DNA of 64,000 bases from Mycobacterium sp. GA-2829 (GTDB lineage Bacteria; Actinomycetota; Actinomycetes; Mycobacteriales; Mycobacteriaceae): contig NZ_LQIT01000034.1 in NCBI RefSeq assembly GCF_001499965.1, forward strand, positions 142,015-206,014. Reading direction: 5' to 3'. Made by a program: the position numbers and the translations under genes. How positions within the stretch are numbered: position 1 is the first letter of the stretch; every line of letters begins with the position of its first letter. The notes beneath the pieces were generated by a model. The model saw nothing but the letters and a program-made list of their open reading frames with translations, ran no database searches and was not told the DNA's origin. Shown in pieces: positions 27,685 through 35,907 of the stretch.

Positions 27685-27711
27685 CATGCGCCGGCGAGTC
27701 GCCGGCGCATG
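27685..27711. terminator. Strong 12-bp stem hairpin upstream of the TetR gene
   Basis: CATGCGCCGGCG (27685-27696) and its exact complement CGCCGGCGCATG (27700-27711) are separated by 3 nt. In the direction of transcription it follows the LLM gene by about 290 bp and precedes the TetR start by 80 bp. It could terminate read-through from the LLM gene or sit in the TetR leader. No T-run. Confidence 0.45.
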
Positions 27712-27731
27712 TGCGTGGTTCACGTCGATGA

Positions 27732-27749
27732 CCACTAGCTAGCTAGTGG
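27732..27749. promoter_or_regulatory. Perfect 18-bp palindrome CCACTAGCTAGCTAGTGG
   Basis: Fully self-complementary and 128 bp upstream of the TetR start. Its size and symmetry fit a TetR-dimer operator, but no second copy was noticed next to the P450, so the link is only suggestive. Confidence 0.45.
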
Positions 27750-28003
27750 ACCTCGCAGCGTCGCCAATCTGATGAGAACAGGGCTCGACAGATCATCAGA
27801 AGTGCCGATAGTCCTCGCTCCACGGCCATGACTCATCGGTCACGATACCAAGGGATATAGCGCTGAACAGGGCTGCCGAGACGACCTTCACGGCAGAGAC
27901 AGCGATAATGCACGTGCTCGCGGCAAGACCGTGCGTTCTGGCGCGAGGCACGCCGTTAGCCCGGCCGTGCGCAAGGACAGCTCGCCTCATACACGACTAT
28001 CGA
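27750..28003. other. Intergenic, no gene seen
   Basis: About 250 bp between the palindrome and the LLM gene stop. A 64-codon minus-strand frame (27796-27990) has no ribosome binding site or family pattern and is not called. Confidence 0.4.
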
Positions 28004-29089
28004 TCAGAGACCTGCGGTCGTTGATTGATCGGATAACCGGAACGCTATCTCGGTGCGCCTAGCTTTCTCGTCCCGGAAGGCTGCCGCCAGCTCCCGGGCC
28101 ATCTCTGAGATCGGATTCTGTGCGCTCGCCATGCTGACCATGCTGATTCGATCCACGATGCCGTAGAGCCGATCGAATGCCTGAACGGCGATCTGGGAGG
28201 GAGTTCCGGTAAGAACGTAGGCGTCCCAAACTTCGTTTGGGATCCGTGCGGCCATCTCGTCATACCGTTCTGCGGCCTGGAGCGCGGCCAGCTCCGTTTG
28301 CACGTCCTCCCACCCGTGATGGGCCAGCATGGGGCGGTAGTCAGGTACCGAAAGATAGTATGCAAGACGATGCTTCGCTTCAGCCGTGGCAGTTTCGAGC
28401 TCCTCGTCATTGCGTCCCGCCGTGACGACAACCGGTGTATTGACCACGAAGTCATCCATCGTCTTCCCCACGGCCGCCCGCGCCGCGGTTAGGGCGGGCA
28501 CAGTTACCTCACGCAGGTACGCGGCACTTTGAAACCCGATCAGGTGCACCCCGTCGAAGGACTCGCCTGCGACAGTGACCATCTTGGGTCCGACCGCAGC
28601 GAGATAAAGTGGCGGAGGCCCGTAGTCGTGGCGCGGGGGCGTGAAGTTGGGCAACATCAACGTGTGCCGGTAGAACGGCCCACGATGGTTGAGCGGTTCA
28701 CCGCTGTCCCATGCCGCCCACACCGCGCGCACGGCCGCGGCATAGTCGGCCATACGGGCCGCCGGTCGGCCCCACGGCATCCCGTAGCGTTCCTCGACCT
28801 GCAATCGTGTGCTGGAACCGAGGCCGAGAATGAATCGTCCTGCCGTGTATCGCTGCATGTCCCATCCCAGATGCGCCATCGTGATCGGCGATCGCGAACT
28901 GGCAACGGCAATTGCCGTTCCCAATGTCACCCGCTTGGCGGTCTCGGCGATCCGAGAAAGCTGCAGGAACGGATCATGTTGGACCTCACCGGCCCAGAGT
29001 GCGTCGTAACCGATGCGCTCCAGATCACCCGCGATGGTCGGCAATTGCTCGAGCGCGATCGCGTCCCACAGGAATGCGTCCAGGTGCAT
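28004..29089 (-). CDS. LLM-class (F420-dependent) oxidoreductase
   Basis: A 361-residue luciferase-like monooxygenase fold protein. Conserved features are LGTAIAVASSRSPITMAHLGWDM, GRFILGLGSSTRLQVEERYGMPW and PPPLYLAAVGPKMVTVAGE, typical of mycobacterial F420-dependent members. It would use reduced F420 or flavin for a hydride transfer; substrate unknown. GAAGGAG is 7 nt upstream of the ATG. It stands alone between the TetR gene and a HAD remnant. Confidence 0.9.
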   Translation of the reverse strand: MHLDAFLWDAIALEQLPTIAGDLERIGYDALWAGEVQHDPFLQLSRIAETAKRVTLGTAIAVASSRSPITMAHLGWDMQRYTAGRFILGLGSSTRLQVEERYGMPWGRPAARMADYAAAVRAVWAAWDSGEPLNHRGPFYRHTLMLPNFTPPRHDYGPPPLYLAAVGPKMVTVAGESFDGVHLIGFQSAAYLREVTVPALTAARAAVGKTMDDFVVNTPVVVTAGRNDEELETATAEAKHRLAYYLSVPDYRPMLAHHGWEDVQTELAALQAAERYDEMAARIPNEVWDAYVLTGTPSQIAVQAFDRLYGIVDRISMVSMASAQNPISEMARELAAAFRDEKARRTEIAFRLSDQSTTAGL

Positions 29090-29295
29090 GAGTGATCTCC
29101 TTCGTCGAAACTCTCCATCACCCTAACCTGGTTACACGATTGACTTCGTTGATTTGTCGAAATGCTCCGGTGGTGCAGGTCTTCATGGATGTTGTCGGCC
29201 ACGGCCGCGATCAACGCGTCGTTGTCACCGGCCTTGCGTAGATCGGTGTCGGCGTGACATCGAGATCGGCTCAACCTCCAACTCGAAGTCCGAGG

Positions 29296-30043
29296 TCATG
29301 TTCCATTCGTCGTGGACTGCCCGCAACCGGTCAGCGCAACAACCTCGGACAAGCCGTAGATCACGTGGTCGGCGTCGTTGACTGGCACGGCCGTCTTCAG
29401 CCGTGCCAGCAATGCGGTACCGATACCCGAACGAGCCGGCGGCGTGATGTCATGCATCGGCGTATCACCGACGAGAAGTGGGGACTCAGGCTCGCACCCG
29501 GCCTTGCGAAGCGCGTGCGGAAGATGCCTGGGTCGGGCTTACACGATTGCGCCGCTTCAGAACTGGTCCGCCCATCGATCAACTGTCCCAGCCCGAACTT
29601 CTCTACGAGACCGTCTATCTGCTCGCTGTCGATGTTGGAGACGATGTGGAGGAGGTTGTCTTGCCTCGCAAGCGTGTCAGCGTTGCGATGCAATCGTCGC
29701 GGAGGCGCGCACCGGCAATAGTAGCCGCGTACTGAAGGTCGACCAGCGCTTCCACGTCGTCCCGACTGATTCGAGTCCCCATCAACTTTGCAGTGGCGGC
29801 GAAAGCGGCGACGAACAGCGCTCGATGCGGGTAATACCGAGCACAGGCGATCGTGCTGTACGCACTCGCGAAGCCGTGGCGGTATGCCGCGCGCAGTTCG
29901 GCGTCGAGCATGCTCACCTCGCATAGCGTCGCGAGGTGTCGCAGCTGAGTCAGGTGCGCATCCCGCGGCGCGTGGTCGTCGAACAGCGTTCCGGCGAAGT
30001 CGATAAACACCGCGCGCAGTTCAGCATCGCGAACGGCGGTCAC
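29296..30043 (-). pseudogene. HAD-family hydrolase with two frameshifts
   Basis: Reads as a complete HAD hydrolase of about 248 residues if two missing G bases are restored. The first part (GTG start at 30043 overlapping the upstream stop, GTGA) has motif I as FIDFAGTLFDD, with Ala where the second Asp usually is, as in phosphonatase-like DxAGT sequences. After a deletion near 29660 (AAGGAC to AAGAC) the frame continues HIVSNIDSEQIDGLVEKFG and SCKPDPGIF (motif III lysine). After a second deletion near 29515 it reads LVGDTPMHDITPPARSGIGT (motif IV) to a TGA at 29296. Both are single-base losses at G/C context; real decay and sequencing error are both possible. Confidence 0.8.
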
Positions 30044-31059
30044 GGAATGGTCAGCGCAATCTTGCCGATGTGTCCGGCCGACTGCATGAATTCGGCCGCC
30101 TTGGTGACCTCGGTCCAGTCGAAAACGTCGCTGATGTGCGGCTTGATCTTGTGCTTGGACACCAACGCATTCATCTTTACGAAATCAACTGCGCTTGCCA
30201 CCGTGATCCCGACGATGCGAATGTTGTTCAACATCGTGTCGGTGATCGGAATGGGTGCCATCTCGTATCCCGTCAGCACGCCGACCACCGCGACCGTCCC
30301 AGCCATCCGGACGGCCCTGACCGAATGGGCGAGTGTCTCAGGCCCACCGATGTCCACGACGAGGTCGGCCCCGCGCCCACCCGTGATTTCCCGGACCGCG
30401 CTCTCCCAGTCAGGATTCGTACGGTAATTGATCAGATGTGTCGCACCGAGCTGCTGGCCGATCTCGAGTTTCTCATCGGACGATGACGTGAGAATCACCG
30501 TGGCGCCGAGCGCATGCGCGAGTTGCACGGCGAACAACGACACGCCTCCCGTGCCTTGCGTGACGACCACGTCTCCCTCGCCGACATTGCCCTCGATCAG
30601 CGCACCCCACGCCGTGACCGCTGCGCAGGGCAGCGTCGCCGCTTCGAGGTCGGACAGATGGGCCGGGGTCGTCACCACACTCTGCGCGCTGGCGACCCGG
30701 TACTGCTGTAGCCACCCGTCGCACGAGTCGCCGGGCATCTCCGCCTTCTTCTCGGGGGTGGGTGTGCCCTCGTACCATCCGGCGTAGAACACGCTCGTCA
30801 CCCGGTCGCCGACGGCGAGATCGGTGACACCTGGGCCTACGGCGACAACTTCACCCGCTCCGTCGGTCATGGGAACCCGCGGCCAGGGACCCCAGATCAG
30901 GCCTTGCAGGTTCACCGTGTCGTGGTAGTTCATGCTGGTGGCGTTGACCTTGACCAGCACTTCGCCGGCGCCCGGTGTTCCGACCGGCCGCTCCTCCTGC
31001 ACGGGCGCGGCGAACTGCTCCTTCATAGCCATTGCCTGTTGTGTTTTCGGAACGTTCAT
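30040..31059 (-). CDS. MDR-family NAD(P)-dependent dehydrogenase/quinone reductase
   Basis: Medium-chain dehydrogenase of about 339 residues without the zinc ligands of true alcohol dehydrogenases. It has SMNYHDTVNLQG in the substrate domain, VTQGTGGVSLFAVQLAHALGA as nucleotide motif and VVDIGGPETLAHSVRAVR. Probably an NADPH-dependent reductase of quinones or enones. Frame opens at 31092 (ATG with AGAAGAG very close); the ATG at 31059 (MNVPKTQQAM) gives the more usual length, so the start is uncertain. Overlaps the HAD gene start by GTGA. Confidence 0.85.
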   Translation of the reverse strand: MNVPKTQQAMAMKEQFAAPVQEERPVGTPGAGEVLVKVNATSMNYHDTVNLQGLIWGPWPRVPMTDGAGEVVAVGPGVTDLAVGDRVTSVFYAGWYEGTPTPEKKAEMPGDSCDGWLQQYRVASAQSVVTTPAHLSDLEAATLPCAAVTAWGALIEGNVGEGDVVVTQGTGGVSLFAVQLAHALGATVILTSSSDEKLEIGQQLGATHLINYRTNPDWESAVREITGGRGADLVVDIGGPETLAHSVRAVRMAGTVAVVGVLTGYEMAPIPITDTMLNNIRIVGITVASAVDFVKMNALVSKHKIKPHISDVFDWTEVTKAAEFMQSAGHIGKIALTIP

Positions 31060-31178
31060 GCGATACCCGCTTCCTCGCGTAGTTGTTGCCATTTCTCTTC
31101 TGCAGCAGAATGTTCAGTCGGGAGGTGCTTTCGATCTCCGGCAGGTCCGAAGGACTCAGACGCCACTCTTGTGCTAGA

Positions 31179-31187
31179 TAAAATAAC
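31179..31187. promoter_or_regulatory. AT-rich TAAAATAAC element between divergent MDR genes
   Basis: In the + direction it offers a TAAAAT -10-like hexamer about 60 bp before the dehydrogenase at 31243. In the - direction it is the third occurrence of GTTATTTTA upstream of a catabolic gene. Which reading matters is unknown. Confidence 0.3.
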
Positions 31188-31242
31188 GATGTGATCATAA
31201 GGTGTGTTCGTGACCGCGCCCAAGCGGGTGAAGCGGTGAGGA

Positions 31243-32289
31243 GTGATGGTGAAGGCGCTGAGGTGGGACGGACCACGAACCGTTTCCGTAGCAGACGTCC
31301 CGGACCCGACGTTGATAGACGAGGATTCCGCGATCCTAGAGGTCAGCTCGTCGGGAATCTGCGGCAGTGACCTGCACACGTACAGTGGCTATGAGTTCGC
31401 CCCCGATCCCGGCTTCATCCTCGGGCACGAAGCCGTCGGTCGGGTGCTCGAGGTCGGCAGCGCCGTACGCACCATCGAGAAAGGTCATCGCGTCCTCGTC
31501 CCCGCGTCCGCGGGGTGTCTCACATGTCCATCGTGTTCGGCCGGATGGACGATGGGGTGCCTCGACGGACATGGTACGACGTACGGCATCGGCATTGGGC
31601 ACAGCGGCCTGCAGGCGCAGTACGCCGCGATCACCGGCGCCGATCGCAATCTCACGAGAATATCCGATGCGATCAGCGACGACGCCGCTGTCGTGCTGAC
31701 CGACAATCTGCCGACCGGATGGAACGCGGTACAGCAGGCCGAGGTCCGTCCCGGTTCGGTCGTGGCGGTTGTTGGTCTCGGACCCGTGGGACTTAGTGCA
31801 GTGATGTCCGCGGTGGCGTGTGGCGCCAGCCGCGTGCTGGCCATCGACCCACTGCCCGACCGTCGCGCCGCCGCCGTGGAAGTCGTCGGCGTCGGCGTGT
31901 TCGCCGACGACATCGTCGAAGCGGTACGGGATTTGACGGACGGCCACAACGCCGACTGCGTCGTCGAAGCGGTCGGCGCGGCGCCGACCATCACGACGTC
32001 CATCGGACTGGCGGCCGTCGGCGGACACCTCGCCATCGCCGGCGTTCCCCCGCTGACCATGGAATGGCCGATCATGCACGTGTTCGCACTGCAATTAACC
32101 GTTCGCCAAGGAGCCTGCTCAGTACAGCAGCAATTGCCGCCACTGCTCCGGCTGGTCGAAGTTGGCAAGATGCGGCCAGAAGCGCTGGTTTCACATCACT
32201 TTCCACTCACCGAGGGGCCACTCGGCTATACCACGTTCGCGTCGCGCGAGCCCGGCACGCGGAAGATCGTGTTCAATGTCGAGCAGTGA
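31243..32289 (+). CDS. Zinc-dependent alcohol dehydrogenase (MDR family)
   Basis: A 348-residue zinc medium-chain dehydrogenase. The catalytic-zinc motif is SSGICGSDLHTYSG with FILGHEAVGRVLEVG. The structural zinc is held by the four cysteines in GCLTCPSCSAGWTMGC. The NAD site is VVGLGPVGLSAVMS. Start may be GTG 31243 or ATG 31246; GAGGAG precedes both. It oxidises an alcohol, or formaldehyde-like substrate; no operon partner is intact because the sulfotransferase remnant follows at once. Confidence 0.9.
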   Translation: MMVKALRWDGPRTVSVADVPDPTLIDEDSAILEVSSSGICGSDLHTYSGYEFAPDPGFILGHEAVGRVLEVGSAVRTIEKGHRVLVPASAGCLTCPSCSAGWTMGCLDGHGTTYGIGIGHSGLQAQYAAITGADRNLTRISDAISDDAAVVLTDNLPTGWNAVQQAEVRPGSVVAVVGLGPVGLSAVMSAVACGASRVLAIDPLPDRRAAAVEVVGVGVFADDIVEAVRDLTDGHNADCVVEAVGAAPTITTSIGLAAVGGHLAIAGVPPLTMEWPIMHVFALQLTVRQGACSVQQQLPPLLRLVEVGKMRPEALVSHHFPLTEGPLGYTTFASREPGTRKIVFNVEQ

Positions 32290-32362
32290 GGTCACCGAAT
32301 CGACCACAGGTAATCGGTGCAGACCTTGAACGGATCGGCCTGCTGGCGGGTCCGTTCGGTGC

Positions 32363-33186
32363 GTGGCGAGATCCCTGCCGCGGTTAGAAGCCCTGCGGTC
32401 GGTCCCATCACCGCAAGCCGATACCTCTTTCGGCGACTCGCGTTACCTGGAATCCGTTCGACGAGATGTCGGACCTCGTATTCCCGGCTTCCGCGCAATT
32501 CGCCACGACCCGCCCGATGCCCCCGTGGAGTGCAGCACGCTGCTGACCCATGAGTTCGCCAGCTCGGTGTGGACCATGGTCTACCACATACCGAGCTACC
32601 AGGACTGGATCATGTCCACGGATCTGAGCCGGGCGTAGGAGACTCACCAACTTCAGCTGAAGCTACTTGCAGACCGGCAAACCGGGATAATCGAATCTCC
32701 TAGGACCACAACATGGATTCGCGCTCGACACGCTTCGCGAGCGCTACCCGGGCGCGATCCTGAACGCCACCCACCGCGATCCTGCTGCGTGCGCGACATC
32801 GGTGGCAGCCTCGCGTTGTATCTCACCGAACACACCATTACCAACCCGGGCCTGCTGAAGTCAGGGCATTGGCAGCGAAGATCATCAAGGGATTCGCGGA
32901 CGGACTGGTCGCCGATTGTCACAAGCACATTGGGCCTGACTATGCTGCACGTCGCCTACCCAGACCCGGTCGCCGATCTGATCGCGACCGTGTGCGCCTT
33001 GACGAGCGGATGGGACGATCTCTCCCACCTGCGGTCGACGCGGTCATGGCAGAGCATGCGACAACAGCACTCAACCGTGTCATGGTGTACACCGTTACGC
33101 TGCATCGAATTTCGGTCTTGACGTCGCAGATGTCGACGACCGTTTCCAGGCATATCGTGACTCCTTTGGGCATCGAGATCGATTAG
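32363..33186 (+). pseudogene. Sulfotransferase, 5'-truncated and frameshifted
   Basis: Pieces in several frames reconstruct a mycobacterial sulfotransferase. In order: PRLEALRSVPSPQ; VECSTLLTHEFASSVWTMVY and HIPSYQDWIMSTDLSRAYE; the PAPS-proximal stretch ALDTLRERYPGAILNATHRDP with a canonical THRDP motif (about 32705-32775); a divergent middle; VAYPDPVADLIATV; and the C-terminus GLDVADVDDRFQAYRDSFG then GIEID and TAG at 33186. About 100 N-terminal codons with the GTGTT-type PAPS loop are missing, and at least four frame changes occur. It follows the alcohol dehydrogenase stop directly. Cannot be functional as read. Confidence 0.75.
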
Positions 33187-33613
33187 CGTCAGTACATGCC
33201 TGTGACGGACCCACGACATCTCTCCGCGGCCGAACGGGAAGGTCTCGCTACGACTACACGAGTGCCGCTCCAGGTCCGTCGAGATCGTCCGAATGCTGTA
33301 GGCGGTCGTCTCGTTCACCCTGTACACGTTCGGCGGCCGAACGAACCTGAGTCGGGAGCGGATCCTGCGGGGTGTCGAGCAGGAATTCGCCGTCTTTTAC
33401 CGAGCTGAACCCTTCCGAGTACAGGTACTGGACGCGTTCGGCGACCGCGACTGCTCACAATAGCCGCGGAGACAGCGTCTGGCCGGACGAATACTCCCGC
33501 GATGAACTTCATGACAGCCCGCTCTGGGCGCCGACGGTTCGCGCTTCTGAATCGGAACTCGAGTCTGCCACGCGGGCGGTAGCGTCACCCACAATTTGTG
33601 AGCTTGTCCAAAG
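33187..33613. other. Intergenic remnant, no gene seen
   Basis: About 430 bp between the sulfotransferase remnant and the end of the TetR gene. Frames on both strands are short and lack family patterns. May contain further decayed sequence. Confidence 0.4.
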
Positions 33614-34279
33614 TTACTGTGCGCTTGGTCTCCGCTGCCGCGCTGTGCAGCTCGGGTCGGCTGTCGCGCTTTGCGTCGCAACCTCTTCGGATCCGCCCTG
33701 CCATCGAAGGCCGTCGACGAGAAGATCGACCAACCGACCGGACACAGCGTGTTGACTTTCGTCGGTGATGATCTGCGCGATACCGCCGAGCGTCATGAGG
33801 ACATCCTGCGGGTCGACGTCCGCGCGGACGGAGCCCTCGGCGATCGCGGCGGTCATCAACGTACGCATTGCCGCCAGGAGGTGCCCGCGCGTCTGCATGC
33901 GCAGATCGCCGGCATCGGCGAGGACTGCACGCAGCGATCCGGCCATCCCCTCTTTTGTCAGGAGGTGTTCGAGGAAGTCCTCCATCCACATTCGCAAAGC
34001 TGCCAGGGGCGGGTGTTGCTCGAGCAGCGCGGGAACCGACTCGCATAGGCGCTCGCTGTCGGCCCGGTACACAGCCTCCACCAGATGCTCGCGTGTAGGA
34101 AACCGTCGGTACAGGGTCCCGATCCCGACCCCGGCCTCTCGCGCGACGGCACGCAGCGACGTGTCGCGCCCCGCCCGAAAGGCCCGCGCGGCCGCCATCA
34201 AGATGCGCTGCTCGTTGTGCTGCGCGTCGGCGCGTAGGCGTCGGGCGTCGTCCACGGACATCACCTCTCGTCTCGACAT
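33614..34279 (-). CDS. TetR/AcrR-family transcriptional regulator
   Basis: A 221-residue TetR regulator. The DNA-binding domain is clear: RILMAAARAFRAGRDTSLRA, then VAREAGVGIGTLYRRFPTRE. The C-terminal domain resembles the group that regulates SDR or oxidoreductase neighbours. It is divergent from the SDR at 34358, with two copies of an AAGCGGA-N6-TCCGCTT palindrome in the 78-bp gap, the classical arrangement for a TetR repressor controlling itself and its neighbour. Confidence 0.92.
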   Translation of the reverse strand: MSRREVMSVDDARRLRADAQHNEQRILMAAARAFRAGRDTSLRAVAREAGVGIGTLYRRFPTREHLVEAVYRADSERLCESVPALLEQHPPLAALRMWMEDFLEHLLTKEGMAGSLRAVLADAGDLRMQTRGHLLAAMRTLMTAAIAEGSVRADVDPQDVLMTLGGIAQIITDESQHAVSGRLVDLLVDGLRWQGGSEEVATQSATADPSCTARQRRPSAQ

Positions 34280-34282
34280 TGC

Positions 34283-34302
34283 AAGCGGAGCATAATCCGC
34301 TT
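34283..34302. promoter_or_regulatory. TetR operator O1, AAGCGGA-N6-TCCGCTT
   Basis: Perfect 7-bp inverted repeat with a 6-bp spacer (GCATAA), 3 bp upstream of the TetR start codon. Identical arms recur at O2, with centres 27 bp apart. Confidence 0.75.
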
Positions 34303-34309
34303 ATGGTTG

Positions 34310-34329
34310 AAGCGGAGCGTGCTCCGCTT
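34310..34329. promoter_or_regulatory. TetR operator O2, AAGCGGA-N6-TCCGCTT
   Basis: Second copy with identical arms and spacer GCGTGC, extending the symmetry to eight pairs. It lies 28 bp before the SDR start. Tandem operators suggest cooperative repression of both divergent promoters. Confidence 0.75.
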
Positions 34330-34357
34330 ATTGTATCCACGAAGGGGCGATCCTCAT

Positions 34358-35122
34358 ATGACAACGACACTGGACGGCGCAGTCGCCGTGATCACGGGGG
34401 CGAGTAGCGGTATAGGTGCGGCCACGGCGAGACGACTGGCTGCGGAAGGGGCGACCGTCGTCGGATTGGCACGGCGCGCCGATCGGTTGTCCGCGGTCGC
34501 CGAAGACGTTCGAGGCGCCGGCGGAACGATGGGTGTCGTGGCCACCGACCTCACCGAACGTGACAGCACCGACCAGGCGGTGGAACGCGTCGTCGCCGAG
34601 CACGGCCGCATTGACATCCTCGTGAACAACGCAGGCGTCATGTACGTCGGACCGGTGGCGGACGCCGGTGAGGGTGAGTGGGAGCAGATGATTGCCACGA
34701 ACCTGCATGCGGTCCTGAACATCACACACTGCGTACTGCCTCATCTGACGGCAGCGGTCAACAGCTCGCAGCGCGCCGTCGCGGACATCGTGAACGTCAG
34801 TTCGACGGCCGGCCGGGTGGCCCGGCCGGGCACCGCCGTCTACAGCCTGACCAAGTTCGGCCTCAACGCGTTCTCGGAATCGCTGCGCCAGGAGTTGCTG
34901 CCGCGGCGCGTGCGGGTCGGCCTGGTGGAGCCGGGCGTCGTCGACACCGACCTGCACGCGAATCTCGCGCCGGGGGTTCGCGAAACCATCGCACAAAGGG
35001 GCGATGCCGTGAAGATGCTGAAACCCGACGACATCGCGGACTCCATCTGCTACATGGTGACGCGCCCATCGCACGTCGCGCTCAACGAGATACTGGTCCG
35101 GCCCACTGATCAGACGTGGTAG
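34358..35122 (+). CDS. SDR-family oxidoreductase
   Basis: A 254-residue classical short-chain dehydrogenase. Motifs are ITGASSGIGAAT (cofactor), NNAGVMYVG, and the catalytic VSSTAGRVARPGTAVYSLTKFG (Ser, Tyr, Lys). The ATG at 34358 follows AAGGGG. First gene of a three-gene unit with a TIGR03084-like protein and an acyl-CoA synthetase, controlled by the divergent TetR regulator. Substrate unknown. Confidence 0.93.
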   Translation: MTTTLDGAVAVITGASSGIGAATARRLAAEGATVVGLARRADRLSAVAEDVRGAGGTMGVVATDLTERDSTDQAVERVVAEHGRIDILVNNAGVMYVGPVADAGEGEWEQMIATNLHAVLNITHCVLPHLTAAVNSSQRAVADIVNVSSTAGRVARPGTAVYSLTKFGLNAFSESLRQELLPRRVRVGLVEPGVVDTDLHANLAPGVRETIAQRGDAVKMLKPDDIADSICYMVTRPSHVALNEILVRPTDQTW

Positions 35123-35151
35123 CCGTGTCCCCCAACGATTCTGGAGAGACC

Positions 35152-35907
35152 GTGAATTCGGGCGTACTCAATGATCTCATCGACGAGCAATCCACGCTGG
35201 ACGCCCTCGTCGCGAACCTGACCGATCGTCAGTGGTCCGCACCGTCCGCCGCCGTCGGCTGGCGTGTTATCGACCAGATTGCGCACCTCAGCTTCTTCGA
35301 CGACGTGGCATGTGACTCGCTGTCCGGTGACGGTGAGGCGAGATTCGCCGATATCGCAAGCCAACTTCGTTCCGGCGCGGGCCGATACATCATCGAAAGG
35401 CCGGCGGGCGACCGGACTGGCCCCGCCGTGCTAGCCGACTGGCGGCGAAACAGAGCCGCCATGCTGAAAGCCTTCCGATCGATTGATCCGAGCACGAAGG
35501 TGCCGTGGGGTCCGAACCAGATGTCGGCTGTCAGCCTGTGCACCGCCCGGCTCATGGAGACCTGGGCACACGGCCTCGACTGCTTTGCCGGCCTCGGTGT
35601 CGATTCCACCGACACCGATCGTCTACGCCACGTATGCCATCTCGTTCATCGCTCCATTCCGAACGCTATGCGACAGGCCGGCGTCACAGCGCCGGGTTCT
35701 CTCGACGACCTCGTCGTCGAGTTGGTCAGCCCGGCTGGAGATCCGTGGATTTTCGGCCCCGAGTCCGCCTCGAACCGCATCGTAGGATCGGCGAGCGAGT
35801 TCGCACGCGTCGGCGTCCGCCGGATGCCACTTAATGAGACGAACACGCTGACCGCCGACGGGCCGCTCGCGCAGTCGGCCATCCACAACCTAAAGGCCTA
35901 CCTGTGA
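35152..35907 (+). CDS. TIGR03084-like putative metal-binding protein (maleylpyruvate isomerase/DinB fold)
   Basis: About 251 residues with the mycothiol-maleylpyruvate-isomerase-like N-terminal fold (LVANLTDRQWSAPSAAVGW then IDQIAHLSFFDD). The histidine after DQIA, ETWAHGLDCF and the later HLVHRSI supply metal-ligand candidates typical of DinB-like four-helix proteins. GTG at 35152 has GGAGAG 3-8 nt upstream and is preferred over GTGs at 35116. The family often accompanies acyl-CoA ligases in actinobacteria; its reaction is unknown. Confidence 0.82.
   Translation: MNSGVLNDLIDEQSTLDALVANLTDRQWSAPSAAVGWRVIDQIAHLSFFDDVACDSLSGDGEARFADIASQLRSGAGRYIIERPAGDRTGPAVLADWRRNRAAMLKAFRSIDPSTKVPWGPNQMSAVSLCTARLMETWAHGLDCFAGLGVDSTDTDRLRHVCHLVHRSIPNAMRQAGVTAPGSLDDLVVELVSPAGDPWIFGPESASNRIVGSASEFARVGVRRMPLNETNTLTADGPLAQSAIHNLKAYL

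Noticed and set aside
32740..33010. Two sulfotransferase genes, because two DP-V/A patterns appear
   Set aside because: The second pattern (VAYPDPVADLIATV) aligns better with the later VADPVATV segment of the same family, so one decayed gene explains both.
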